Assembly: GCF_030052815.1 (NCBI RefSeq)
Contig: NC_079500.1
Span: forward strand, 8,256,455-8,320,454
DNA: 64,000 nucleotides
Reading direction: 5' to 3'
DNA from: Hevea brasiliensis
Taxonomy: Eukaryota > Streptophyta > Magnoliopsida > Malpighiales > Euphorbiaceae
Positions within the stretch are counted from its first letter, which is position 1. Every line of letters begins with the position of its first letter. This document shows, in pieces, positions 45,227 through 57,079 of this stretch. The translations under genes were made by a program, and so were the position numbers. The notes under the pieces are model-generated. The model ran no database searches. It saw nothing but the letters and a program-made list of their open reading frames with translations, and was not told where the DNA came from.

Positions 45227-48020
45227 CTGCCAAATTTCAACAAACTATCTCTATTAAAATTTGATAGAAATTGCAGTAATAATCATGGTTATGCTAATGA
45301 AACTTGATATCCCGGAACATTTCTTTTAAAACATTTGCAACATTTATAATAAAACCATGAAATTGCTGAAAGGTCCTAAAGAAAAGTCCAAAAGCCTATA
45401 ATTGCTGTAGAAAGATGAGAAAACAAGTTCTTTATTTCCAAAGAAGATTCCCTACTAAAGCAACTCATGTAATAAAATTTTGAAATCAATTTTCAGAGCT
45501 TTGATAAGTATTGAAAACGTATAGGAAAAATAGTTATGCTTTAGTAACACAATGGAAATTCTGTAAGCACATACCTTCAGGAACTGGGACATCAGAGGTT
45601 CACTTTCATTGTTGCCATGATTCACATGCGTTCTCTCACAAGAATTAAATCCAAGATTTAAGTCTCCTTTAGCACCAGGTTAATATCATCAAGATCTATT
45701 CCCAATAAGTTAACAGTTCGATGATTGATTTTCCAAAACACTGTCAAAGCCTTTTCGAAAAAATATATTTGTTCAGAGATATACTTGATGAAGTCATCTC
45801 GAATTTGATGATCAGCAAAACGTTCCTTAGCCTTGTTATTGTAAAAAGATGGATATGCATCTTTTACATCATCTCCAGAAATATTCTTTCCAGCCAGTTG
45901 CAAAAGAAACACACGATGAAAGGCAACACCTACTTGTACTTCATGCATCAATGCCAATGCAATCACCTTACCAGAAAATTCAAAACAGTCGAAGTGTAAT
46001 GGTTCTAACTTCAATTCTGCATATATATCAAAGTGAAAAAAGAATCTATCCTTAACAGCAGGGCAAGGTAGTTTTACGAAATGATAGTAAATTATCACAA
46101 ACTTAATTATGATTTGATCATATGAACAGGACAGAATCCAACGGTACTTTTAAATTAAACCCAGAAACACATTTCTACACAACTCAACTATGAAATTTTA
46201 ATTACCCTATGCAAAACTTCAATACTTAGGACCTCACTGGACACACCTAATGTACACACCCTAGCATAAATATTTCCTTACACTACACTAAGGGCCTAAT
46301 TCTTCATTACACTAATGAATCAGTAATCAAAGTATATATTGCAATATTTAATAATATGAATATCCACCAGCGAGCTGCTGTCTTAGCACTATGAGGTTTT
46401 GAATTGTATATTTAATAATAGTATCTTATAAATTAAATATATGATAAATTTGTTACAAAAAGCTTACATCAATCATTTCTCAAGGAAAAAAGCAGGACAA
46501 GTAACAATTGTGGATGCTATTCATAGCAAGGATCAAAAGATACGATCTTACCGGGATTAGGATAGAACTTCATAGGATCATTTGAGCACGCCAGAAAGAG
46601 GAGATTTTGCGGTTTGAATATAGCTTGGCATAACTTGTATAACCAATCCTGCAATTTTTAGGACTGGTAATATTGTTATTTTTCAATGACTCATACAACT
46701 CTTCGTCTAGAAATCTAGACCAGTGAATGAGTGGCTTGTAGAACTCAGCATCGAGTAATTTTTCCTCAGGGATCATCATCATCGTAACTAAATGCATCCT
46801 GGATTTCGAATCAATCACATCATTGTGCTTAAGAAGCCAATGATAATCATCTTTCCTCGTAGTTTTTCAAGTATCAGCTGTAGTGAAATCTGCTGGTTCA
46901 TTAATACATGCTGAAATTGCTTTTGTTCATTCTCCCAAAGTTGAGAAATGCTGTTTAGCTCTTTCAAAATGTCCAGATACACAATCGAAACAGAATGCAA
47001 CCAACCACTTGTTTCGAATATTCTTGCTGTCTCTGGTATAAGTCTAAGATTATTCTCCATTTTATTCAACAGGTAACTAAATTCACCTTTAATTTGTGTT
47101 GACAACGAATCAACTATAGACTTATCCTCCTCTTTGGCATTATCTATACCACAAATTGCATTACGTAATACGCCTGAAAATACCTGGAATTCACGAAAAC
47201 AAAATTTCAATGACTCAATGAGTGGGATTGTATATGAGTTTGGATTTGATTCCTGCATCTTACTCAATAGGAAGCTTAAGGTATCTGCCATCTCAACAAA
47301 CCAGGATCTAATTTGGAAAATTGAGCGTAGGTCACTAAGGTTACCTCTTTCCAACAACTGCTTTAGAGTAGTCCGCCATTGCTGATACAGAGGATCACCA
47401 TATACCGTTCTAAGCGAAGCACAAAATTCTAATGCTAAATGTATACATCTATCAACAGAAACATTTGGACAATTCGATATTTCTTCCATGGAAAACCTTA
47501 TCAAAGCAGAAGCATAGGCTTTGTGTTGTGGAATTGCTGACCTGTAAAGCATAACCAAAGTCACAGGGACAGAATACGAACTCATAAGATTCTCCGATTC
47601 CTCCTTTGTTTCAATTGCCAACAATTCGGCAATCGTTACCAAGTCATCCTGAAGAGTATCTTCGGAGAGAAATTCCCCTCGGCACATGCGAAAAATGTTT
47701 GAACTCATTTGGTGAATCCTTTGGATAAATACCGATGTGTCATCAAATCCAAGCTTCAATTCGAGGCGATCGTCGTTTTGAATTGAGTAGTCTTCAAGTG
47801 TCTTCCACCGCTGTAGCTGCTCCCCCTTATAATATAATTTCTGTATCGTAACTGGAATATTACAGTCCCATAGAATTGCCTCGTGGATAGCCTTCACTAG
47901 AGTTTTAGATTTAAAACAGCGCGGTGGAAGATCTTTCCCGTTCGGCATTCGGACAGAAAATCGAATGGAATCGGATTTTCTGTTTTCCATCTGCTCTGGA
48001 TCAGTAGTGGCACAAAACAA
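44411..48020 (-). CDS. UPL5-like: UBL-HECT(N-lobe)-MEKK1-type kinase fusion, copy B
   Basis: Same three-exon plan as copy A: exon 1 from about 48020 (first ATG at 47990) to 46552, exon 2 at 46016-45575, exon 3 at 45226-44411, with conserved splice borders. Exon 1 is uninterrupted at the site where copy A has an extra base. As given, the frame breaks at about 46865 and 46658 (each one T short of copy A) and four times in exon 2 (T4 to T3, C4 to C3, A5 to A4, G2 to G1). All six are homopolymer losses, so consensus errors are as likely as real decay. The kinase catalytic-loop Lys is Asn (HRDINCAN), a true base substitution. The ubiquitin-like region differs strongly from copy A. Confidence 0.7.
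45575..46016 (-). CDS. UPL5-like: exon 2 of copy B: HECT N-lobe
   Basis: 442 bp against 446 in copy A. It starts after TATATGCAG and ends at GTATGTG as in copy A. The sequence FSGKVIALALMHEVQVGVAF is intact; near 45755 the frame changes (FFEKALTVFWK instead of FFRKGFDSVFGK), and two further 1-base losses follow. The C-lobe is again absent. Confidence 0.65.
46552..48020 (-). CDS. UPL5-like: exon 1 of copy B: ubiquitin-like domain, UPL5 middle region, HECT start
   Basis: The frame is open from 48020 for 401 codons. No ATG lies at the copy-A start position; the first ATG is at 47990 (MENRKSDSIRFSVRM). The ubiquitin-like part (RFSVRMPNGKDLPPR, NIPVTIQKLYYKGEQL) differs from copy A at roughly every third residue, whereas the later part is nearly identical. 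A one-base loss in a T run near 46865 shifts the frame, and a second near 46658 lies in the ITSPKKLQDW region. Between them the frame restarts as VIDSKSRMHLVTMMM. Confidence 0.7.
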
Positions 48021-48345
48021 AGTTTGAAAATATTTGTTCCTTAAATAGAGATTATATTGTTTATAAAATTATTTTTCTTTTATTTTTTTCCTTTTATTTA
48101 AACAGTGAAAAGAGAATAAAATTATTTTTCTCCTCACTTTAACTTTTTTTTTACCCTTTGACTCTAAAATTAAGAGATAGCGTAAACCTCACGGCCGACT
48201 GTCGGTTGCTTTTATGTGCATTTTTAATTTACTAATGGAACACAAAGAAAAGAACAACGATTCCATTGTTTTCTTTCACATTGGAAGACTTTTGAACTAA
48301 AATGTCTCTGGTCCGCAAGCTGCCTTAAATAAAATAACTTTAGTT

Positions 48346-48590
48346 GACCTAATAACAGCTTTTATTTTTGTACTGTTGCTCACCTACTCTGCCAAATAAA
48401 ATATAACAAATCACATTAATTAAAATATTTGAGTCTGATTTAATTTTAATTTTTTTATTAAAATTTATTAAAAAAATTAAAAATTTTAATATTTTCATAA
48501 TTATAGTCAAAACTTTAAATTATATGTATTATAGTTCAATTTTAATTAGTTGTAACAACTATAATCAAAGTAACTAAATTGTTATTTACC
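48346..48590. other. AT-rich spacer
   Basis: Sequence between the copy B promoter region and a small open frame. Nothing recognised. Confidence 0.5.
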
Positions 48591-48592
48591 AA

Positions 48593-48766
48593 ATGATTCA
48601 AGAAACTTCTTTACAGAAAATATGCCAAGATGATGAACTCATAGAAAAACTTTTTGAATCATTTGGAAAAGATCAACATATCAACCTGCTCAAAGATGTA
48701 GTAAATATTCAACGAGATGTTACAAATCAGATACACAGTATTAATGATGAAGACACTGTGTACTAA
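48593..48766 (+). CDS. small open frame, 57 codons, unrecognised
   Basis: An ATG-led frame ending in TAA encodes an acidic, helix-prone peptide (starts MIQETSLQKICQDDELIEKL, ends HSINDEDTVY). Its composition looks protein-like and is richer in GC than the surrounding AT-rich DNA. I recognise no domain. It could be a fragment of an element polyprotein or an exon; there is no transcript evidence, and neighbours give no clue. Confidence 0.3.
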   Translation: MIQETSLQKICQDDELIEKLFESFGKDQHINLLKDVVNIQRDVTNQIHSINDEDTVY

Positions 48767-49239
48767 AAGATTTTTGTGCACGATCTTGACTAGATTTTTA
48801 ATAGAGGCAAATTATAGTTTACTATTTTTTTTGCCTATTTTTAAAAGTTAAAAAGATTTATTTATTATTCAAATAGTAAATTGACTTATTTGATCTATTT
48901 TTAAAATTTAAAGGATTTCTACGACTATTAACTCATTCTTTAAAGGCCAAAAATAAGCCTTTTGCAATATATGATTTCAACTATGAAAAGTAAATTACCA
49001 TTTAAATTTTATAGTTAATTGTCATTTAAGTTATATCAAGACTATATACTTTTCTTCCATATATATATATAGACACAAATCAGACTAACACCCTAACAAC
49101 TGAAATTTTTTAAAATATAAATATTTTTAATTTTAATATTATTAATTTATTTAAATATTTTTTTTCATGCAATTATTTTAAAATTTTAAATTTTCATTTT
49201 GATTATCGAATTTGATTGTATTAAAACTTATATATATTA

Positions 49240-49700
49240 TTATTTTTTTTAATTTTAATTTTGTGTTATTGTTGACTTCTTCTTCCTCCTCCTCTCCCAT
49301 TACCTCCCCTTCCCCTGCCATTCTTGCGCTGGCTGGCAAGACTCCATACGGCACCAACAACATCCGGTGGTGCTGCTTAGGTGAAGCACAGCAGCTAGTA
49401 GCGAGGAGAAAGAAATGCAAAGGCCAAAACTTCTCTCTCCCATTACTTGCAATCTAGACCTCCATTCCGCTACCCCACCACTGCCAATCAACCCACCTTC
49501 AATCCAGAAGTATTTTCTGACTAGCCTTACCGCCAATAGCCATCGGAAACGCATGAAACAGAGAGAGAAAGATGGTTTTTCACCACTTTGCCGCTAAATT
49601 CCGGCCGATCCAGCCGTTGAATTAGCGATCCGAGACCACTCCAGGTAGCTGCATACTCCCCCTCCCCCTACATTTGTAATAAAGAAAAAGGTAAATTTTG
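49240..49700 (+). repeat. gypsy LTR/leader fragment
   Basis: A C-rich leader-like stretch (CTCCTCCTCTCCCATTACC) is followed by CCGGCCGATCCAGCCGTTGA and GCGATCCGAGACCACTCC, phrases typical of Tekay/Del-type LTRs. No ends or coding. Short frames here are by-products of base composition. Confidence 0.5.
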
Positions 49701-50390
49701 GATGAAAATTTTTAGTGATAAATTAATAATATTAGTCACTAAAACTAAGATTTTAATAAATATAAAAGAATTATTAATTAGAACAATAAATGTATATCAT
49801 AAAGACAAAAAGTATTTTACTACTTGTTTGGTTCAAATGAACCATTTCCTTAAATATCTATTTTAAATAATTAAGTTATCTAATTTAGTAAGTTATCTAA
49901 GTAAAAGAAAAGAATTATCTTTTACTTTTTAGAAAGTGGGCTTTTTAGAAAGTGGACGCTTACTCTTAATTAAAGAAATCATTTTTTTACACTTCAAGAA
50001 CTTACAATTCCCTAACTTATTTACTCCCAACCAAATAAGGTCTGTCTAAAAAATTAAGTATGATAGATAATTATTATATTGGTTTCTATATATTTATCTG
50101 TAAAATATTATTTTGTAGTAGTCCTTACAAACTTGTTGCCTTACCCAGAATAAAAACAAATTAGAATCTCAAATAAAAGGGATTTACAATCTAAAACATC
50201 ATGATCAAATTTTGATCAATCTTGGGAAGTAATCTATCTTTATTACTCCATTGTCACATGCAACATCTAAAAAAAATAAAAAAGAATATGTCACATGAGC
50301 ATGCCAGATATATAATTAATATTTATATTAATTAGTTATGTACATAATTAAATATTTATAAAATATATGAGCATACCAGATATATAATTA
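49700..50390. other. AT-rich spacer with a short direct repeat
   Basis: CCAGATATATAATTAATATT occurs twice (about 50305 and 50375). No gene seen. Confidence 0.5.
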
Positions 50391-50699
50391 ATATTGAAAT
50401 TGTAAAAATAATCAATATCCAACTCACAGACGAGTACACTGTACTACAGCTAATCCAACTGGAAGGAGAAGATGGCCTGCATCGATCACCTAAATATACA
50501 CACTGACCTCTATCAAAAGACTGACAAAATTAAATAATTAATTTAAGCCATAGAATCAAAATAAATCCTAAAGTTTTGCTAAAATTTTGACAGAATTTTT
50601 CCTATAACTGGACCTAACTCTCCTGTAAAAAATGAACCAACACAATACACCGGGCCTCGTGCCCACAACAACAATTATAATACCCATGCGGGCCTACAA

Positions 50700-52100
50700 T
50701 GTTGACCCCGTGTAGCTCAAAATGAGCATTGATTTTGATGATAACAAAACTCAAAGAGAATCTATCTAACCTAACCTTAAAGTGATGTGTAGATTCTTTG
50801 TCTTATGCATAAAGAACCTTTGAAGTTGCATCGAAGAAGAAAAGATACTCAAAGGCATTCCAAGACAAATCCAAAATGAGAAAAAGACTATGGAAGCCAA
50901 GACTCAAAGAAAAGGTATGAAAAGTATAGCGTTAGAGTCTTAGGCCTTTTTGTGAAAAAGAATGGATGAGAATTTAGTCATATGGAGCTCAAAAATGAAA
51001 ATTTATTTTCTGATTACTTTTTCTTATCATGACCTTGAACACAACCATTGAAACATTTTTCAAAGGTCTAAATCATTTTACATTGCAAGTTGAGACATGC
51101 AGCTGTTGACTTAGTTTCCTAACTGGTTTGCTAAAATTTTCGGTTTGCTAATATGTTTGCTAAAAACATTAGTTTGCTAACCAGTTTGCTGACTGCTCCT
51201 AAAATTTTATTAGTTTGCTAATCGCCCGTAGTCGCTCAACTGCACAAAAAGGACAAAATAACGCCATTTTGTCTTGGGCAAAGTGTGTATAACGTTCCAA
51301 AAGGGTTTCAAACGGTCTAAAATAATTTGGGACTATAAATACACCTTCTTTACTTCATTTACAATTTAATGAAAGCTTACATTTGATCTCCAACATTGAA
51401 TTTTCATTTATTGCTTTCATTCAAGAGCATTTAAAGATTTTGAGCTACCATTGGCAAATCAACTCATCTCTTCTTTATAGTTTGATTTGTATTGAGTAAG
51501 AGTGAGTGTTGAAATATTGAATTGCATTCAAGAGAGGTTGTACAAGCACCTATTGAAGCTTGGAAGTGTAAGTGCTTGTGATAGCACTTGTGGAGGTTTC
51601 AAGCTACCTTGGTGTAAAAGCTTGGTGTTGAGAAATTGTAAAGGGCTTTGGTCTCTTGCCTTCAAAAGAGCAAATAGTGGAGAAAAGACTCAAAGAGGGT
51701 TCTTTGAGAGAGTGGATGTAGGCTAGCTTCTAACCACTATAAAATCCTTGTGTTTGATTTCTCTAACCTTTACCTCTTTACTTTTATGCAATTTAAATTT
51801 CTTTTCTCATATACATGATAGTGAATGTTGGTTAAATAGATTGAGTTGTTAAATTTGTGGACATATTGAGAGACTTGAGAAAATTAGTTGATAAATGCTT
51901 TATTAGAGATTGCCATATACATTGATTGAGAATTGAATTACAACATAGAAACACATTGTTGAAGCACATATTACTTTCTCGTTATATAGAAGAATCACAT
52001 ATTTGAACAAAGCCACAATTTTTCATTAGGCTATAAGCAAGGGCCGAAAAATTGTTAAAGTCCAATTCACCCCCCCCTCTTGGACTATTTTGGGACAACA
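50700..52100 (+). repeat. SIRE 5' LTR
   Basis: TGTTGACCCC...TGGGACAACA, 1401 bp, nearly identical to 59991-61391. TATA box TATAAATA at 51334. A cluster of GTTTGCTAA words lies at about 51115-51225, upstream of the TATA box. Confidence 0.93.
51334..51341 (+). promoter_or_regulatory. TATA box of SIRE 5' LTR
   Basis: TATAAATA after GGGAC; the same box occurs at 60621 in the 3' LTR and in the solo LTR. Confidence 0.65.
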
Positions 52101-52103
52101 AAT

Positions 52104-52115
52104 TGGTATCAGAGC
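52104..52115 (+). promoter_or_regulatory. SIRE primer binding site (Met-tRNA)
   Basis: TGGTATCAGAGC, three bases after the 5' LTR, complementary to the 3' end of initiator tRNA-Met. Confidence 0.92.
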
Positions 52116-52159
52116 TTGACTCTCTTGCTTAGGGTATTACAACCTTAGAGTGATCCATA

Positions 52160-53931
52160 ATGGCTAGTTCATCTAGTAACACTGCCGGCATAACTGCACC
52201 TTTAGTTGAAGGCTACTCAATCACTAGACCACCGCTTTTCAATGGCACTAATTATTCATTTTGGAAAGTAAGAATGAGAAATTTCATACAATCTGTAGAT
52301 ATTGATGCATGGAGAATTATTAAAAATGGTCCACATGTTCCTCAAAAGAATGGTACTGGAACTACAAAAGTTCCAAAACATGAAGATGAATATGATGACA
52401 ATGATTGGAAGAAAATCTCTATAAATGCTAAAGCTATTAATATTTTGCATTGCTCACTTGACCTTAATGAATACAATCGTGTTTCAGGATGTCAATCTGC
52501 TAAGCAAATTTGGGATAAGCTTGAAGTGACTTATGAAGGAACTGATGTTGTTAAAGAGTCCAGAGCAAACCTTCTGATTCGAGATTATGAGTTGTTTGAT
52601 ATGAGGCCAGGAGAATCAATTGCAGATATGAGTACAAGGTTTACCGATCTTGTAAATCTTCTCAAAGCACTTGGTAAAAATTTGAGGAAGCTGAACTTGT
52701 GAAGAAAATTTTAGATCACTTCCAAAGTCTTGGGAAGCAAAAACAACAGTTATCCAAGATACCAAAGATTTCAAAACGTTCACCTATGATGAACTCATTG
52801 GTTCTCTCATTGCACATGAGATGGTATACAAGAAGGATGAAGTTGAATATGAGCAAAAGAAGAAGAAAAGCATTGCTCTCAAATCAAACAAAGATGAAGA
52901 TAAGAAGAAAGGAGTTGCATTCAAAGCTGACTCAAGTGACAACTCAAGTGTTTCAAGTGATGATGAAGATGAAATGGCTGTGCTTGCAAGAAAATTTAAA
53001 AGAGCTTTCAAGAAAGGAGGAAGCAAATACAAGAAATTCTTGAAAAAGCATACTCCTAAGGACAAGTACTTTAAAGATTCAAAAGAAGAAATTGTATGTT
53101 ATGAGTGTCACAAACCCGACATATCTAGCCCTATTGTCCATTGCTCAAAAAGAAGAAAGGAAAAGAAGATAGGAGCAAGAAAGCTATGAAAGTAGTATGG
53201 AGCAACAGTGAAGAGTCTTCAAATGATGAATCAAGTGACAAAGAGGCTGCTCTTCTTTGTTTGATGGCATGTGAGGAGAAAGTTGAGAGCTCACAAAAAG
53301 ATGAAGAAAGCGACAATGAGGTAAATTCTTATGAATCTCCTAATGTAGAAGAACTTGAACTTGCATTTGCTAGAGTATATGATGAGTATAGAAATTACAA
53401 GAAAAGTGCACTAAAATGAATTTAGAGATTGAATCATTGAGATCACAAAATATTGCCATGTCCAATGTGTATAAAGAAAATGAATTTTACAAAGGACAAA
53501 TTGCTTTGTTTAAAGAATTAGACTTAGAGTTGAAAATATCAAAAGAAACATGTGAGATGCTCATTGAGAAAAATAAAGTTCTTGAAACTAAGGTAGAGTC
53601 TTTGACAAATGATTTAGCAAAATTCACAAAAGGAAAAGAAACTCTAGATGTACTTCTTGGAAACCAAAGAATTCCGAGTGAAAAATATGGAATTGGTTTT
53701 GATGGTTTCATGAACTATGACAAATATAAGAATCATTTCATTAAAGCATCTACATCTTCCTTGCCTAATGTTACATGTTATTACTGCAATAAAAGAGGTC
53801 ATATGATTAGCTCTTGTGCATTTAGGAAAGGTCATCTTAAGACAAAGAAGGTATGGGTACCAAAGGGAACCTTACCTAAGGTCACTAACCCCCAAGGACC
53901 CAAAGTTGCTTGGGTACCTAAAGCTAAATGA
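52160..53931 (+). pseudogene. SIRE gag
   Basis: The ATG at 52160 opens MASSSSNTAGITAPL, then the UBN2/DUF4219 region (FNGTNYSFWKVRMRNFIQSV, ESRANLLIRDYELF). Frame changes occur near 52683, 52720, 53115 and 53405. A first knuckle (CYECHKP) is damaged. A coiled coil (about 53416-53640) precedes an intact CCHC knuckle (CYYCNKRGHMISSC). Gag normally packages element RNA; this copy is broken into at least four frames. Confidence 0.85.
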
Positions 53932-53939
53932 TTGAATTT

Positions 53940-54250
53940 CAGGTTTGTTGCAAAGGAATGAAGGAAAGTGATAAATGGTATATAGATAGTGGTTGTTCAA
54001 AGCACATGACTGTGAAAAGACAAGTTTTCAAAAATTGCAATGAAAGATGGAGGATATGTAAAATTTGGAGACAAAGGGAAAGGAAAAATAATTGAAATGG
54101 CACAATTGGCACCAAACCTTGTATTGAAGATGTATCGCTTGTTGAAGGTTTGAAATACAACTTGCTAAGTGTAAGCCAACCGTGGTGATAAAGGCTTTGA
54201 GGTAAAATTTACTTCGCCTCTATGTACAATCAATAGTTTAGATAATGACA
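53940..54250 (+). pseudogene. SIRE protease region
   Basis: WYIDSGCSKHMT at about 53975-54010 holds the copia aspartic protease motif (D-S-G). Shortly afterwards the frame shifts and stops near 54090 and 54185, so no full protease is encoded. The end of the region reads GLKYNLLSVSQ, usual just before GAG-pre-integrase. Confidence 0.75.
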
Positions 54251-54252
54251 CA

Positions 54253-55443
54253 TTGTTCATTGCCAATAGATCAAATAATGTTTACTTGCTTGACATGAAT
54301 AATTTTGAAACTAATCATGGTACATGTCTAGTATCTCTTGATAACTCTAGTTATTTATGGCATAGAAGACTGGGTCATGCAAGCATGCATACACTCTCAA
54401 AACTGTCTAAGAAAGAACTTGTTAATGGTCTTCCTAAGATTAAGTATGAAAATGAATTTCAATGTAGAGCATGTGCACTAGGAAAGCATACTAGAGCATC
54501 TTTTAAGTCTAAGAATATTGTGTCTACCACTAGGCCATTAGAATTGCTTCATCTTGATTTATTCGACCAGAACTCCTACTTGTCTTGGTGGCAAGTCATA
54601 TTCTTTAGTTATTGTTGATGACTATTCAAGATATACATGGACATTTTTCCTTGCTCACAAAGATGAAACTTTTGAAAAATTCACCTCTTTTGGTAAAATG
54701 GTTCAAAATGAAAAAGGCTTTTGCATCTCATCTATAAGAAGTGACCATGGAACTGAATTTGAAAATCATTTGTTTGAGAAATATTGTGATAAATATGGAA
54801 TCAATCATAATTTTTCAGCTCCTAGAACACCACAACAAAATGGGGTAGTAGAAAGAAAAATAGGACTTTGCAAGAAATGACTAGAACTATGTTGAGTGAA
54901 AATAATTTGCCAAAGTACTTTTGGGCTGAAGCTGTTAATACATCTTGTTATGTGTTGAATAGAGTTTTGATTAGATCAATTTTGAAAAAGACCCCCTATG
55001 AGCTATGGAAAGGAAGGAAACCAAATATCTCTTATTTTAAAGCATTTGGTTGTAAGTGCTATGTGTTAAATAACAAGAAGGATAACCTAAAGAAATTTGA
55101 TGCTAAATCCGATGAAGGAATCTTTCTTGGGTATTCAACAAAGAGTAAAGCCTATAGAGTGTTCAATAGAAGAACTTTGGTTATTGAGGAAACTATTCAT
55201 GTTTTGTTTGATGAGACTAACCCTTCTATTAGAAGAAAAAATGCTTGTGATGAAAATGAGCAGGGTTTTGGAAAAGAGAATATAATATCAAATGAACAAG
55301 TTGATGACAAAGATGAGGAAACTCAAGGAGAAACTACAATAGATGTCCATGATGCCAATGAAGATCAAACTAATGAAGAAATGCCAAATTTGGAAGATTT
55401 ACAAGTAAATGAGCCCCAACATGAAGATTTACCTAAAGATTGA
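54253..55443 (+). pseudogene. SIRE integrase (GAG-pre-integrase, catalytic core, C-terminal part)
   Basis: SSYLWHRRLGHASMHTLSKL and CRACALGKHTRASF give the H-H-C-C zinc region. The core has IVDDYSRYTWTFFL, RSDHGTEFEN and GVVERK (D, D, E triad). The C-terminal part follows (PYELWKGRKPNISYFKAFGC, FLGYSTKSKAYRVFN). Frames change near 54570 and 54865. The protein would insert element DNA; it is disrupted here. Confidence 0.87.
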
Positions 55444-55589
55444 GATTCCATAGAAACCATCCTCAAGAAGACATTATTGATGATCCATCTCAGAGGATGA
55501 TGACTAGAGCACAATTGAGAAGATATTTTGGTAATGTTGCTTTGTTTCACAAATTGAACCTAAATGTTTTGAAGATGCTCAAAATGATG

Positions 55590-56388
55590 AAAGTTGGATT
55601 CTTGCTATGCAAGAAGAACTAAATCAATTTGAGAGAAATAAAGTTTGGAATTTAGTACCTAGACCAAAAGACCATTCAATTATTGGTACTAAATGGGTTT
55701 TTAGAAACAAAATGGATGAAAAAGGCAATGTTGTTAGAAACAAAGCTAGACTAGTGGCTCAAGGCTACAACCAAGAGGAAGGGATTGATTTTGATGAAAC
55801 CTTTGTCTTGCTAGAATTGAAGCTATTAGGATGTTGTGTGCTTTTGCATGTTTCAAGGATTTTATGCTTTATCAAATGGATGTCAAGAGTGCATTTTTAA
55901 TTGGTTATATTGATGAGGAAGGGTATGTTTCACAACCTCCGTGCATTGAAAATCATGTGCATCCAAATCATGTTTATAAACTTACTAAAGCCTTATATGG
56001 TTTAAAGCAGGCTCCTAGAGCATGGTATGAAAGGCTTAGTAAATTTCTTTTACAAAATGATTTTCAAAGAGGCAAAGTGGATACAACACTTTTTGTTAAA
56101 AAGCATCATAATGATATGCTCATTGTGCAAATTTATCTTGATGATATAATTTTTGGTGTTACTAACTAATCTCTTTGCAAGAAATTTTCTAAGATTATGC
56201 ATAATGAATTTGAAAAGAGCATGAAGGGTGAGCTCACATTCTTCCATGGACTTCAAATTAAACAAATGAAAGATGGCATCATCATAAAAAAATCAAAGTA
56301 CATCAATGATATTCTAAAGAAAATTAATATGGAAAATTTGAAGAGCATGGGCACTACTATGAGTTCAACAATTAAAATGGACAAGTGA
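55590..56388 (+). pseudogene. SIRE reverse transcriptase
   Basis: Copia RT blocks in order: NKVWNLVPRPKDHSIIGTKW, KARLVAQGYNQEEGIDFDET, YQMDVKSAFLIG, YGLKQAPRAWYERL and IYLDDIIFG (the catalytic Y-L-D-D box). Frame changes occur near 55810, and a stop (TAA) at 56167 follows GVTN. It converts RNA to cDNA in intact elements. Confidence 0.88.
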
Positions 56389-56409
56389 TGAAAAAGGTAA
56401 AGAAGTAGA

Positions 56410-57079
56410 TACCAAGCTTTATAGAGGTATGATTGGCTCTCTTTTGTATCTTACTGAATCTAGGCCAGATATAAACTTTAGTGTTTGATTGTGTGAAATA
56501 TTTAAATCATGTACAAAAGAATCCCATCTAATTGCATTAAAAAGGATTTTTAGATATCTCATAGGCTCACAATCAATTGGTTTATGGTATCCAAAGTGCG
56601 AATCATTTAATCTTGTTGGCTATAGTGACTCTGATTTTGCTGGAAGTAGACTGGACAGAAAAAGTACCTCAGGTACTTGTCAATTTCTTGGTCATGCACT
56701 AGTTTCTTGGCACAAGAAGAAACAAACTTCGTGAGCTTTATCTACAAATGAGGCGTAATATATAGCTGGTAGTTGTGTTGCTCAAATCTTATGGATGAAA
56801 CAACAATTGGAAGATTTTGGTTTAAAATATAATCTTGTTCCAATTAAGTGTGACAACACAAGTGCCATAAACTTGGTCAAAAATCCAGTCCAACATTCAA
56901 GAACTAAACATATTGAGATTAGATATCATTTTATTAGAGATCATGTTCAAAATGGAAATATCAAAATAGAGTTTGTTGCCTCTGAAAATCAACTTGTCGA
57001 CATTTTTACAAAGCCTCTTAATGAAGAAACCTTTTGTAGAATTAGAAGGGAAATTGGTATGTGTGAATCACTGGCTTGA
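56410..57079 (+). pseudogene. SIRE RNase H
   Basis: LKRIFRYLIGSQSIGLWYP and LVGYSDSDFAGSRLDRKSTS are typical, followed by SWHKKKQTS, a stop at about 56733, another near 56757, then IKCDNTSAINLVKNPVQHSR and HIEIRYHFIRDHV. It ends EIGMCESLA and TGA. It is inactive. Confidence 0.87.

Larger units (their letters stand above)
42886..48345. repeat. segmental duplication, copy B
   Basis: Direct repeat of about 9012-14700. The kinase stop codons are 33899 bp apart. Copy B has a short extra segment (about 35 bp) near 43060 and many 1-bp losses in homopolymers. Confidence 0.9.

Noticed and set aside
48593..48766. Endogenous plant pararetrovirus fragment
   Set aside because: No reverse transcriptase, movement or coat motif nearby supports this; left as unrecognised.
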